Source: Hypomesus transpacificus
Taxonomy: Eukaryota; Chordata; Actinopteri; Osmeriformes; Osmeridae
NCBI RefSeq assembly: GCF_021917145.1
Contig: NC_061066.1
Span: 6,796,782 to 6,860,781, forward strand
Reading direction: 5' to 3'
Length of the DNA stretch: 64,000 nt
Part shown: positions 34,975-64,000 of the stretch, piece after piece
How the letters are laid out: the number at the start of each line of letters is the position of its first letter
How positions within the stretch are numbered: the first letter of the stretch is position 1
The notes under the pieces: model-generated
Databases searched by the model: none
Told to the model about the DNA's origin: nothing
Seen by the model: the letters and a program-made list of their open reading frames with translations, nothing else
Translations under genes and position numbers: made by a program

Positions 34975-36999
34975 ATGATGGACGGAAAATGGACCACAAA
35001 TCTTCTGCTCTTGCCTCCTATAACTGCGGCATTAATCGATAAATGGGCGGACGAGAAACACCGGATCCCCAAACTTGTCCAGACCAAAGGGTACAGCAAC
35101 TGGATCGAGGGATATGTCCATGATGTTGAAGGTAAGTTAATCACTGTCTTACGTTAGCTAGCTAACATTAGCTATTAAATAAATGGAAGAACATTTTGGC
35201 CAACTCTGCTATTAATGTGTTAACAGTAACTAGTTAATATACGTTAAGGTTAAATTGTTTTTTGCAACTCACCGTCAGCATCATGGTTATTTACTTTGCT
35301 TGCTTGCAATTGGCAGCAAAGTTATAGTCAGAATTGGTAGCATGATAAGTCAAAAATGTGTACAATGACAGGTGATTCATAGCATATTTTCTTCTCTAAC
35401 CGGGATGATCTTGTGAATAACAATGCTTTTGCAGTCAGAAAGAGAGAGAGCGACAGGGCAAGTGTGAGAGCGAGGGCATTTCCCTCTATGAGAAAGAATG
35501 AGCCCCCGTACATGGTCCAGGTAGCTAAGTTAGATGTTAAGGCAAAATAGTTCCTCATGTTCCGAGGCTGTTCAAAGGTTGCTCGCGTTCTGAGCTTTTA
35601 CAGTATTCTGGCACACACATTCCATGGTATGTATGGTGCATTTCATAATATTATGATCAATTATCATACTCACAGAACAGCATAGATAATCAGATTAGAC
35701 ACAAGAATTGTCACTTAACATGCATTTTTGTCCTTTTACACCTTTCAGGTGGACCTTTCACTGGAAAGTCCCTTTATTGAAAAGGCAGAATGCAACTGCA
35801 AAGCAGGCCAAGGACATTGTGCACATGTTATTGGGTTGCTCTACACTGTAGCACACTATATAAAATTAGGCTGCAAGTCTGTCCCTCCTGTGGAGAGCAA
35901 GACTTCTTTGCCACAAACCTGGCACATCTCCCGACGCTCAATGGGGTTAAGTCCAAAACCCATTACTGAGGTACAAATAAATAAAATAAAACCCCAGCAA
36001 AATGACTTTCCCCCTGCCAAACAGATGCGAAGTGAATGAATAGTCAGCAATCTGTACTGTCCAGTGCCACTCCCACTTCCTTGTAAGGATTTTGCACAGA
36101 GGCTGAAGTCAAATCTAAATGACATAGGTAGTACATGTCAGTTGGTCACACTAATGAACTTGCCCTCATATCAGCCACAGTATGTGCCCTCACCATATGG
36201 TGATGTACCTCTGGGCTCCATCCTGAGTTATCAGACTCGCCCTGCAGTTATCCAGTCTGATGACTACCCCCCCTTCCCTTTGCCCCCACAGCCAAGAGAC
36301 TATGCCACTGTTCTTGGTGAAGAGGAGATGGACTACCACAGTGGTATATCTATGACTCAGACTGACTCTGAACTCCTGGAGAATGAGACAAGAGGCCAAA
36401 GCATGAACAAGGTCTGGCATCGCGTGCGGTCTCAGCGCATTACCTCGTCTAATTTTAAAAGGGTGTGCTCAAGACGAGCTGACTTTGACAGTCTTGCTGC
36501 AGAGCTCACGAGGGATAAAAAAACAGTGCAGACCAAAGCTATGCGGAGGGGAATTGAAATGGAACCAGTGGCTGCAGCAAAGTACACTGCATTAACAGGA
36601 ACCGTTGTTCTACCATGTGGTTTTGTGGTAAACCCAAACGCTCCCCACTTAGACGGAAGAGTGATTGACCAATCCGAAGATTCTCCCTACGGCCTCTTAG
36701 AAATTAAGTGCCCAGACAAAAGCACATGTGCAGATTGTCCATATCTTATCCGACAGGCAGATGGTGATTTAGCGTTAAAAGTTGACCATGAATATCAATT
36801 CCAGATACTCGGACAGATGGGTGTTAGTGGAGCAAAGTGGTGTGACTTCTTTGTGATGTCTCACAATGACTTCCACTTGGAGCGACTACACTTCGATGTC
36901 AAAAAGTGGGAAGAAGTAAAATCTAAACTAGACTACTTTTATTTCCAGCATTTTTTGCCAGCACTATTTAGTTTTATAGTCTGTTTAATAAAGTACTAA
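34975..36999 (+). pseudogene. SWIM zinc-finger and YqaJ-type nuclease gene, one nonsense codon
   Basis: Three exons fit with matching phases: 34975-35131, 35435-35520 and 35749-36999 (498 codons with the stop). Exon 1 reads MMDGKWTTNLLLLPP and GYSNWIEGYVHDVE. Exon 3 holds a SWIM-type finger (CNCKAGQGHCAHVIGLLY). The C-terminal half is a YqaJ/lambda-exonuclease-like domain: AMRRGIEMEPVAAAKY (acidic helix), APHLDGRVID (catalytic Asp) and GLLEIKCPD (the E-x-K motif). A single TGA at 36037-36039 interrupts the frame between the two domains. All else on both sides remains open, so the damage is slight. The protein would be a DNA exonuclease accessory to transposition. Function in the element is inferred. 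Confidence 0.8.
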
Positions 37000-37010
37000 G
37001 TACATTTGTC

Positions 37011-37015
<5 letters not shown>

Positions 37016-37042
<27 letters not shown>
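37016..37042. repeat. (TA)n microsatellite
   Basis: An uninterrupted AT/TA dinucleotide run of about 27 bases lies in the gap between the two convergent genes. A further about 320 bp to the transposase stop contains two imperfect copies of a 'cacttt..tatacacattta..gaaaatga' segment and no gene. Confidence 0.9.
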
Positions 37043-37045
<3 letters not shown>

Positions 37046-37365
37046 GAAATAACTACCACACAATGTATTTTCCACACTTTATTGTATACACATTTAATGA
37101 AAATGACCTGAGTTTTAATTCTAAATATCTTTGCAATAAATGTATTTCATCATTCATAAGTCCAGGTATTCCTCAGTTTACTTTTTTTATTATTGTTACT
37201 TCAGGTTCAGAACAATGGCGACATGAATTCTAAGGCGGGCAATGTATTTTCCACACTGTTTTATACACATTTAAGGAAAATGATCGGACTGAGTTTTAAA
37301 TCTAAATTTCTTTGCAATGTATTTCATAAGTCCAGGTAGTCCTCAATTTGATTGTTTCTTCAGGT

Positions 37366-39662
37366 TCAGAACAACGGTCCTTGAAGATTTGTAAGGCTGG
37401 CACAGACAGACCACAGTTGGTTGACAGACCCCATAACTGTCATGTGTAATGTTCTATCAAAAATGTGATATTCTTTTATTCTTCTTATGGCCCGTTCGAC
37501 ATGAATTCTAAGGCGGGCGATTTCCTGTGTCTGCCGCACCTCCTCCTCACTGAACTGTGCATTTGCAACCAGAAAGGGTGGAATAACTAAACTAACATTG
37601 ATGTCAGACAAAAGGTCTCCAATAAGGAACCCTTTATCTGCCATTACCTGATCCCCTTCCTCGAGTAAAGAGAGAACGCCTGACTTCCTGGTAATTTCCT
37701 TATCCGATATTGATCCTGTAAATAGGTCACTAAAAAATGTAATTAAACCTGACGGACTTATACCAATTAGGGACTTTAAGGTTGTAGTTCCTTTATAATG
37801 GGAGTAAATTTCTGAATTCAGTACTTTTGAGCTTGGTTTTTGTACATGCATCTCTGTGCAATCTAAAATAACTCTGGTTTTTGGGAATGTTCTTTTGAAG
37901 CATTGAGGCATAAGATCATTTACAGACTCTCTTGAAGGCCAAATAAGAAGCGATCCCAACATGAAGTAGAGGAAGTTTTTCCAGGTGATACATATTCTGC
38001 TGACGGTTGATTGTGATACGTTAAAGCGATTAGCGAGGTCCTGTTGTAGACAGCCCAGTCTCACACGGCAAAGATAAAGAAAGAATTGGTCAATTAAAGC
38101 TAGGCTTTGCACATTAAATCCCTGTCTAATGTGCTCACTGGCTTGCTTTGCCTTCTGTGCTTGACTCCATCTCACCATGTGCTCAGCTGTAGGTTGTAAA
38201 GCTGTAAACACAGCTTTGAGTGTACTATAGTCTCTGAATCCTGTGTAGAACTGGATTTGTTTGTCGTCACACTGAAAGCGTTTGAGGAGGAACTGGTTGC
38301 TACGAAGTGTCGATATTTCTTCTTCCTGGCGAGCGATGGTCTTGCAGGCTTCTTGAAGCTGCTCCTCCAAGGACAAGGGACGCTGAGTATAGTCATGATC
38401 TAAGTATGGCACGCTTGTCTCTACTTCGCTGGAATGGCCAGGTTCAAAAATAAATGGTAAGATGCTTTACAAGAACAAACATGACTTCCTCCTCCACAAA
38501 CAAAACAACTATCATAAATATTTACTGCCACGCATGTTTTTTTTCAGTAATTATTTGAATTAAATGCTTCTGTTCTGGAGGTATGCCTTTTTCAATCACA
38601 AGCATTTCGTCCAAATGATCTCAACTGAATCTTGTGTGACATTGCAACAAAATTATCATAGATAAGGCTCACCTTGATGTGCAGGCAATGTCCTCTTGGG
38701 GGTCTTGTCCCACTGAGTGACTGCAGATACGATCAAATATACCATTATTTAGGTATAAGGAACAAATGAAAGTGATAGCAGCACATTAATGTACATTAGA
38801 TTTAACCAATTAGCTCATATAGGCTTTGGGTGTTTTACCTTGACTCATCCAATTCTTCACCCAGTGCATCCTCTCCACCTGTGGTAGTGGCAACATGACT
38901 GAAAAACAAACTGTCGCATTAATTCAATTCAGTAGTATTTAGTTAAATCGATGGTCACTGATCAATACTGACTGTTGGACGAAGGTTGTTAAACGTTGCC
39001 AAAAATAAATACCTTGCTGTTCTAACAATCTTCCGCCTGCCAGGCTTGATCGAGGACCACGTAAAAACAGTTGGCACAACCCCCTCCTTCAGTTTCCTGA
39101 TGCCACATAGCGACTTTGTGAAGGACTCTTCGGGGAAGTGATCTGAACACACTCTCGTGTTATTTGAGATCTGTAAAAACAATGATCATAACTAGCATCA
39201 AAACAAATTAGTAATTGAAAGCTACAAATCTAGCCAGCCCGACTTGCATTTGACTGGTGCCTTCGTGCCATGCCTGCTAGCTAGCGTTGATAACATTTGC
39301 TAGCTGGCTTGTCTGGTGTCAATAACGTTACCTAACAATATCTAATAATAGTTTGCTTTTATTGTGTTAATGTATTGTGTTGACTAGTTTTGCTTGAGTA
39401 ACATTATTATAAATCCCGAAAGTTGTTTATTTACACCAAACATTCACGAGCTAATTTGTACGTTAGCTCTGGGGTTGCTATTACAGTAGCTAGCCTTTGT
39501 ACATTATTGTCTTACCTTAAAATGCGGCCCAATATCTCTCCTTATTTTAACAACCCATTCTCGACGAATTGCGGAATTTACAGGGAAGCGGTGAAATGTT
39601 TTCAGTTTGCAAGATAGTTTTTTAGTGTTAGAATTGCACTCGGGGACGCAGCAGTAGGACAT
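37366..39662 (-). CDS. THAP-domain DDE transposase (DDE_Tnp_4 type), apparently intact
   Basis: Five exons on the minus strand have consistent splice sites and phases: 39662-39516, 39170-39013, 38898-38839, 38720-38673 and 38428-37366, giving 491 aa. Exon 1 opens a THAP C2CH domain (MSYCCVPECNS). Exon 2 closes it (RVCSDHFPEESF). Exon 5 has a coiled stretch (LEEQLQEACKTIARQEEEIS), a helix-turn-helix (LQQDLANRFNVSQSTVSRI) and the DDE nuclease: VILDCTEMH (D327), QVMADKGF (D402) and RIHVERAIRRIK (E449). No stop or frameshift was found. I chose the ATG at 39662 because THAP domains begin about there; a start 36 bases upstream is possible. It would cut and rejoin the element ends. Host HARBI1-like genes share only the DDE fold. 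Confidence 0.85.
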
Positions 39663-39789
39663 CACTCTGGTCTGGAGTCTGGTTTGTTGTCCCCTCAAGC
39701 CTCGTTTTCGTTCAGCTCGATATCAAAATGGCGACGCATGTGACTAAGGCGAATAGGGAGTGGGCAGGCTCTCCTTAAACAGGCTCTGG

Positions 39790-39895
39790 TGGGAGTTCTC
39801 TCTTTATTAGACATTCTCTGATTGGACCCTATTGGGAATTCCGGGTCTCGGCGGAAGACACACAACCGTGGCGGAAGATTACGTCACATACGTGG
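39790..39895 (+). promoter_or_regulatory. Likely core promoter/5' UTR of depdc7
   Basis: Between the transposon end and the depdc7 ATG there are two GGAAG cores in 'ggcggaag' (ETS-like, about 39850 and 39870) and 'ttacgtca' (CRE-like, about 39879). Such sites are common in TATA-less vertebrate promoters. The first 35 bases (gggagttctctctttattag...) are shared in inverse orientation with the MITE centre at 34403-34432. Site assignments are by consensus only. Confidence 0.45.
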
Positions 39896-59284
<19,389 letters not shown>

Positions 59285-60698
59285 GTGGAACCTCTGAGGA
59301 ACCGTAGCCCCACCTTGTGGTCAAACGAGGATCTTGTTGTGCTTTAGTCAACCCCATGTTCGTATAGATTGAAGCGGATAGGGATAGGTAGATGGTAAGA
59401 AGTCCACCTTGCCTAACAAAGGGCTAGGTGGATATGGAGCCAAATTGCATTTGGCTACCAAGACAGATCTAAATGGGAAGGTACAGGGTACAAATTGAGC
59501 TGTTTCATGCCTTTTGGAGAATTTTGTCTAATTTTGCTTCAGGAAATTCTGATTATCTGTTTTGGATTTCTGTTTCTACCAGAATATTGATACGGTTCTC
59601 ATAAATTTGAATTTGTAATTCATCTGATACCATTACTAGCCTTCTGATGTGTAATGTTAGCCAAAGTCATAAAGGTATTAGGTTGTTTGGTATGTTAAAC
59701 TTTGAATGTTGTTGCTGTTATGAGGATGTGCCTTTCATGTAGAATACAATTGGATTCACCAGGGGCCTGTTCAACACAAACATTTGATGTTGAAAAGTAC
59801 AGTGAACTATACCGTTATTGACAAAGTACTTTTGTTCAAAACTAATTAAGCAGTTTACAGTCAATCAGTATTTCAGTGTACTTGGACTAAATGTCAAACT
59901 TTCATGTATGTGGATTTATAAACTATGACAGGCATGGGACTGAAAAGGGAATAGATAACGGCTAATGTTGTGATGTTGTTAGGATCTACCTGAGAATAAT
60001 GTGTACAAAGACCACAAATAATCACTGTATAAAGCTAATGAGTGTTACATTTCATGTCAGAGACTGCTGTACATCTAATAATTGTAACTGTATTAACCTT
60101 TCTGTAGCAAACACTGTTTAAGGAAATAATGCTGGAAATGTTGCACTACTGAAATTCAACACATGCTTTACCTTTATTAGTTTTGCATTTGCTAATTTGA
60201 ATGTTACTTTTGAGAAAAGGGGAATTATTTGTGAAAAGTGTTTACTGACAACATGCTTTTAATGCCATAGGCAAACATACAGTACAGAGGATTTTAAACA
60301 TAACAAATCCGTTTCTTGTACTAATGCTGACATTTATTTCATCTTGAAGGGTACATAACATAGAATTTGGATAAATTGTATAAAAAATTTGTTTTATGGT
60401 TCTTGTTTTGTGAAATGTAATAGTTAAATGGACAGAGAGAAATATTTGTAGACATTTTTATTTCTATTTACATGCTTGTTAAGGTAATGTAATGTTTTAT
60501 TTCTGGTTTGTTTGAATTGCATTGAATTATTTTGAAATGCACTTTTGAACTTGAAAATAATCCAATAAAAAATTAATAATAATTTTACTGAAAATTAAAT
60601 AAATTATTAAATTGAAAAGCACATAAGTATTAGTCTGAAAGTACATCATCTTATACAAAAGTATAAAACAGAAAGCACAATACATGTCTTGTTTGCAC
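59285..60698 (+). other. depdc7 3' UTR and convergent gap to dus4l
   Basis: AT-rich and gene-free. It holds the depdc7 3' UTR on + and presumably the end of the dus4l transcript on -, so the two 3' ends are within 1.4 kb and may overlap. Confidence 0.6.
60564..60569 (+). terminator. Candidate polyadenylation signal AATAAA for depdc7
   Basis: An AATAAA lies about 1.28 kb after the stop codon, followed by an AT-rich stretch. It is the best placed of several; the true cleavage site needs transcript data. Confidence 0.4.
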
Positions 60699-62582
60699 TC
60701 ATGACGGCACTTTGCTGTATGTGTTGTGGATGTAGTCTATGACAGCAGAAGTGCTGGCCAGGGAGTTGAAGACCTTCCTCTCTGGTTGAGAGCTCACCCG
60801 CTCCAGCATGTAGATGAGGTGGTGGTGAAAGCAGGTAAAGGGTGTTCCCTGTTTTAAGGCCATGTCCACCCAGTTCCACACACACTCCAGGGGAGTCTCC
60901 TCGTACCCTGCGAACATGGCTGGGTTGGCCAAAAGCCCTCGTGCAGCCATCACACCTGCAGGACAAAAGACACGGTCTGGGTGAGGGAGAGATCAGTGGC
61001 ATGAGACCATAACTTTGTCACTGTGCATATGTTTGAGTACAGAGCCAGTAAAAGGTAGTTAGCCTCTAAGCAGAAGTACAAACAGTAATGGCATATCAAC
61101 AGGTTTAAATTGCGAACAAAGTATAATGGCAACAAGGAAATGAAACATGGACATTAAGGTTTTACACCGTTTGTGTACATGCATAAAACCTGACAAATGA
61201 AAAACAGTGAGGCAATCATACTGTAGTAGTTATGTTATATTAACATGAGTAGTGGCTGACAATTCATGAGTCGATTAGTAACAGTAGGACTTTAAAGGTC
61301 AAGACCATAATCATGATTCAGCTCATCCTCGAGACAGTCGCTAACCCACTGACCGTCGACACCAGTGAGCTTGTGGGTGGACTCCACATCCCTGAGGTAC
61401 TTGATGTCTCCGTTGGCGATGACGGGAACAGACACGCTGTCTTTGATGGTTCTGATGGCTTCGTAATGGACCGGCTGGTGGCGTTCGTCTGCTGTCCGAC
61501 CGTGAACCGTGATCCAGGACACGCCGGCCGCCTCTGCCTTCTGACACAGATCCACTGTCTGCCTCAGGTCCTTATGGATTCTGTAGGGGAGTGGAGACAA
61601 ATTGTGCTTACAGTGGGAATTGTATTTATATATTAGGTAAAGGGCCTGTCAAGCAAAGGCCTATGAATAATGTGATTGGGTTTGATTGTTGTAAATTTAC
61701 TTTTAAATGAAAGTTCAACAGACAAAGACCGTTACCTTATTTTGATGGACGCTGTGTAGTTTGGATTGTCCACTTGATTTCTGACGTGGTGAACCATGTC
61801 CTTGACAAGTTCAGGTTTATTTATCAAGCACGCCCCATAACCCTCTGCCATGGCCCACCTGAAAGCGACAACAACAAAAAAACTGCTTTAAACAATTAGG
61901 ATTTTTCATGTCTTGTATTTAGATTACAAATTTTTTTTCACATCTGAAATCTTTGTATGAAATGAAATGTAGAGCATGGCCATATTGGCGTTTCTCCCCC
62001 CCTTCCCACAAGGTCCAGAGTGAAATAGGACCTCTGTCATGTGCACCTCTGGGGACAGCCACAATTGAGATCCACTCCGTCAGAGAAGGGTGCTACCGCA
62101 CAGGCTGCATCCGCCAACGTTTGGGCATCGCTGGCAGCAAACTGCACAATCAGTGGGCGGTCGGCTGGTAAGATAATTAAGGGGCAAGGTAGATTTGGGA
62201 CAGGAAAGCTTATGACTTGTGTAGTTAGGTAAGAAGCGACACATCGTGCAACATTGCTTATTTTGCAGTACTGCAACTTAACGTTTAATTTACATTCACT
62301 TGTTGTAAATTCACTGTCTCTGGCCTTGATGGATCTCAGGAAGTCCGCAGAAACTATCATTGGAGTGAAGCAAATGTCACAGTCATATTTCCTCACCAGA
62401 GACCTGAATGCCAACCTGTAAATTAGAAGAGGTACACATTTTGACATCCACTACCTTAGCAATTTTAACAAAATGGCATGCCTGACAGCATTTTAAACTT
62501 ACTTTGAATACCGGACCATTGGAGCACATATTTTTAGTACTTTGCCTTTTTCAAACAAGTCCATCACATTGGTATTCGCCAT
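60699..62582 (-). CDS. dus4l: tRNA-dihydrouridine synthase 4-like
   Basis: Six exons on the minus strand with consistent phases: 62582-62503, 62415-62300, 62164-62047, 61858-61736, 61580-61354 and 60955-60699; 306 aa. The enzyme is an FMN-dependent reductase that makes dihydrouridine at positions 20a/20b of the tRNA D-loop (known for the Dus4 family). Landmarks: ICAPMVRYSK (start of the TIM barrel), CFTPMIVSADFLRSIKARDS, DLNCGCPQRWAMAEGYGACL with the catalytic Cys in the NCGCPQ motif, SWITVHGRTADERHQ, VIANGDIKYLRDVE (FMN phosphate site) and MAARGLLANPAMFAGYEETP. Length is close to the human protein (317 aa). All motifs and splice sites look intact. It is head-to-head with cog5, as in mammals. 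Confidence 0.93.
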
Positions 62583-62924
62583 TTTGTGTTTATATATATA
62601 GTATCACGATTAAAAAAAATATTGGGTCACGCATGCAGTATTATCCAGTTGATACATTTAAGACGGTAAAACTGATAAATCTACAAACATCAACATGAGG
62701 CAGAAATGCTTGGGGGCGGTACTTAGTGACGAGTTTTACTTGCGACTTTCAGCAGTAGATTTTTTACTTTAATTGTTTTTCTTTAAGATGTCGCAATTAT
62801 TTTCTTTGAACAATCGTTCATATGCATGTAATTAACACAACATTTTAAAGAATTACATTTGTGAAACTAAATATGGGTTATGACGATTGAATATGTCGTC
62901 ATTGCATGTGATGAAGTGGCAATC
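62583..62924. promoter_or_regulatory. Putative bidirectional promoter, dus4l / cog5
   Basis: Only 342 bp separate the two start codons on opposite strands. No TATA box is placed for either gene. 'cgccattttg' near the dus4l start resembles a YY1 site, and 'tgacgattgaatatgtcgtc' near the cog5 start forms an inverted repeat (tgacgat / atgtcgtca). A divergent dus4l-cog5 pair is also known in human, supporting a shared promoter. Confidence 0.6.
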
Positions 62925-63595
62925 ATGGAGGAGAGTGAGGAAGCGTTCACAAATTCACTGCTAAAAGATGGTAATGTTACAATACTACGCTTTATGCTTG
63001 GTGTCGTTGTATTATGACATTATCGATAACAATGTGTGTATACAGTTTGTAATGTATACAGACCCTTACATTACATATAATAATGCACTTTCGCAATAAA
63101 CCACCCGAGACTTGCTAACAGCAAGTGCAGTCATCTGTGGGCCACAGTAGTTGGCAAATTTAAAATGATTGTTACGGTTCAGTTACTTGTAAACATTACT
63201 GTGGTTATCCACGACCTTGTCTGACAAACGTGTGCGTGAAAAAGGATAAAGATTATTATATTTCTTTTTCAGAATGCTATTCAGACTTCGTGACTGAGGA
63301 CTTTGACGTGAAAACGTACACAGCTCAGGCTATTCATCATGCTGTCATCGCCGAACAGCTGGCCAAGTTGGCACAGGGAATCAGCCAGCTGGACAAGGAA
63401 CTCCACAGCCAGGTAGCTGCACAATAAGTGACTCCATCGAATTATACATGGTATTGTTACGATACACATTATGTACAACATCTAATAAAATGTGTTTCCC
63501 CTCGTCATGACTCTACAAACTTTATTCCTTGTGACAGGTGGTCGCCAGACATGAAGACTTACTTTCTCAAGCAACTGGGATTGAGTCTCTTGAAG
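62925..63595 (+). CDS. cog5: Conserved oligomeric Golgi complex subunit 5, first exons (partial)
   Basis: Three exons fit: 62925-62970, 63273-63412 and 63538-63595. The product starts [16 protein letters not shown], then [40 protein letters not shown] and [17 protein letters not shown]. This is the conserved N-terminal region of COG5, a lobe-B subunit of the tethering complex for retrograde vesicles at the Golgi. The human protein has a longer N-terminal extension before CYSDF. The last donor (gaag|gtaaca at 63596) leaves phase 1. Later exons lie beyond the window, and the 63596-63898 stretch is intron with nothing recognised. Confidence 0.92.
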
Positions 63596-63898
63596 GTAAC
63601 ACAGTATTTCCCTAACCGTTTAGATTCTACCTGGTACCTTATTGTTTTTCTGTCCTTCCAAAGTCGGGGTGGGGCCCAGCCGCGATGCCAGCAATAATCA
63701 TGTTCATAACCAATTTTATTTTGAACTGAAATACTCACCATTTCATAAAAAAAAGCAAACATAAGCATTGTATTGTTGCTTTAGTAAAATGTAGCCTGTT
63801 TCATAATGAACCCCCCCCCCCAGTTAATTTATTGATTTAAGGTTAAGCTAATACTAATGTCAGATTAAACTACATTTAGTTGCTATGACAGGACCAGT

Positions 63899-64000
63899 GT
63901 TGGGAATAACACGTTACTGTAACTCCACTACTTTTGGCGGTAACTAGTTATGTAACTCATTACTTTTTTCAATTAAATAACGCAGTTACATTACTGAAAC
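63899..64000. repeat. Start of a dispersed fish repeat, cut by the window end
   Basis: The text 'gtgttgggaataacacgtta', 'ggtaactagttatgtaactc' and 'aataacgcagttacatta' is rich in short 'gtaac/gttac' motifs. This is a pattern I recognise from abundant fish transposon ends (CAGTGTTGGG type). Only one end is visible. Confidence 0.5.

Larger units (their letters stand above)
33581..39789. mobile_element. ISL2EU-type DNA transposon with two convergent genes
   Basis: Perfect 38-bp inverted repeats (ccagagcctgtttaaggaga... at 33581-33618; complement at 39752-39789) bound the element. Beyond the 38 bp the similarity continues imperfectly ('ttagtcac', 'gaaaacgaggcttga') to just before each start codon, so each gene is driven from near-identical ends. 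Genes: a SWIM/YqaJ-type nuclease on + (34975-36999) and a THAP plus DDE transposase on - (39662-37366), tail to tail. As I recall the literature, ISL2EU is an IS5-related eukaryotic superfamily with this pair of genes. A TTAA-flanked foldback MITE sits in the left TIR. The target duplication could not be resolved. Confidence 0.75.

Noticed and set aside
37366-39662. Domesticated host THAP or HARBI1 gene
   Set aside because: It lies inside perfect TIRs together with the nuclease gene, so it is a transposon gene. Purifying selection across species would be needed to argue for domestication.
61953-62232. Plus-strand frames across dus4l exon 3
   Set aside because: Antisense shadows of the minus-strand exon with the catalytic NCGCPQ motif.

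Overview
This window reads as nuclear DNA of a ray-finned (teleost) fish. Three vertebrate genes with GT/AG introns sit at the right end. The rest is dominated by DNA transposons, foldback elements and LINE/SINE debris of kinds typical of fish genomes. I cannot name the species. All calls come from reading the sequence; no searches were run.

Host genes. depdc7 (+ strand) runs from 39,896 to 59,284 in nine exons whose phases all agree (544 aa). dus4l (- strand, 62,582 to 60,699, six exons, 306 aa) is convergent with depdc7. The start of cog5 (+ strand, from 62,925) is divergent from dus4l across a gap of about 340 bp and runs off the window. Intron 6 of depdc7 is about 11.8 kb and full of transposons.

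Layout. 0-2.6 kb: decayed integrase-like gene with a LINE piece inside. 3.1-5.3 kb: long-TIR foldback element with a 9-bp target duplication. 6.1-16.4 kb: a dispersed repeat present as two direct copies, one split by a 5.4-kb Harbinger-like element that itself holds a LINE and a head-to-head satellite palindrome. Between the copies lie a tRNA-derived SINE and an element carrying a RecQ-like helicase fragment. 16.4-23.0 kb: a complete-length P element (perfect ~31-bp TIRs, 8-bp duplication) whose THAP/P transposase is broken by point lesions and a hAT insertion. 25.4-27.6 kb: truncated Ty3/gypsy element. 28.7-31.5 kb: two hAT-type elements, the second a nest. 31.6-39.8 kb: a foldback next to a two-gene element of ISL2EU type, with an intact five-exon THAP-DDE transposase and a convergent SWIM/YqaJ nuclease gene carrying one nonsense codon. 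Its right end lies about 100 bp upstream of the depdc7 start codon. 40-59 kb: depdc7, with MITEs, an AT-rich foldback nest and a Tc1 element that has an open transposase frame and intact IR/DR ends.

Many insertions can be ordered in time from target duplications and preserved empty sites, so the window works as a small stratigraphy of fish transposons. The points most worth follow-up are the ISL2EU-type element, the possibly autonomous Tc1 copy, the P element, and the family with 9-bp duplications and a RecQ-like helicase.
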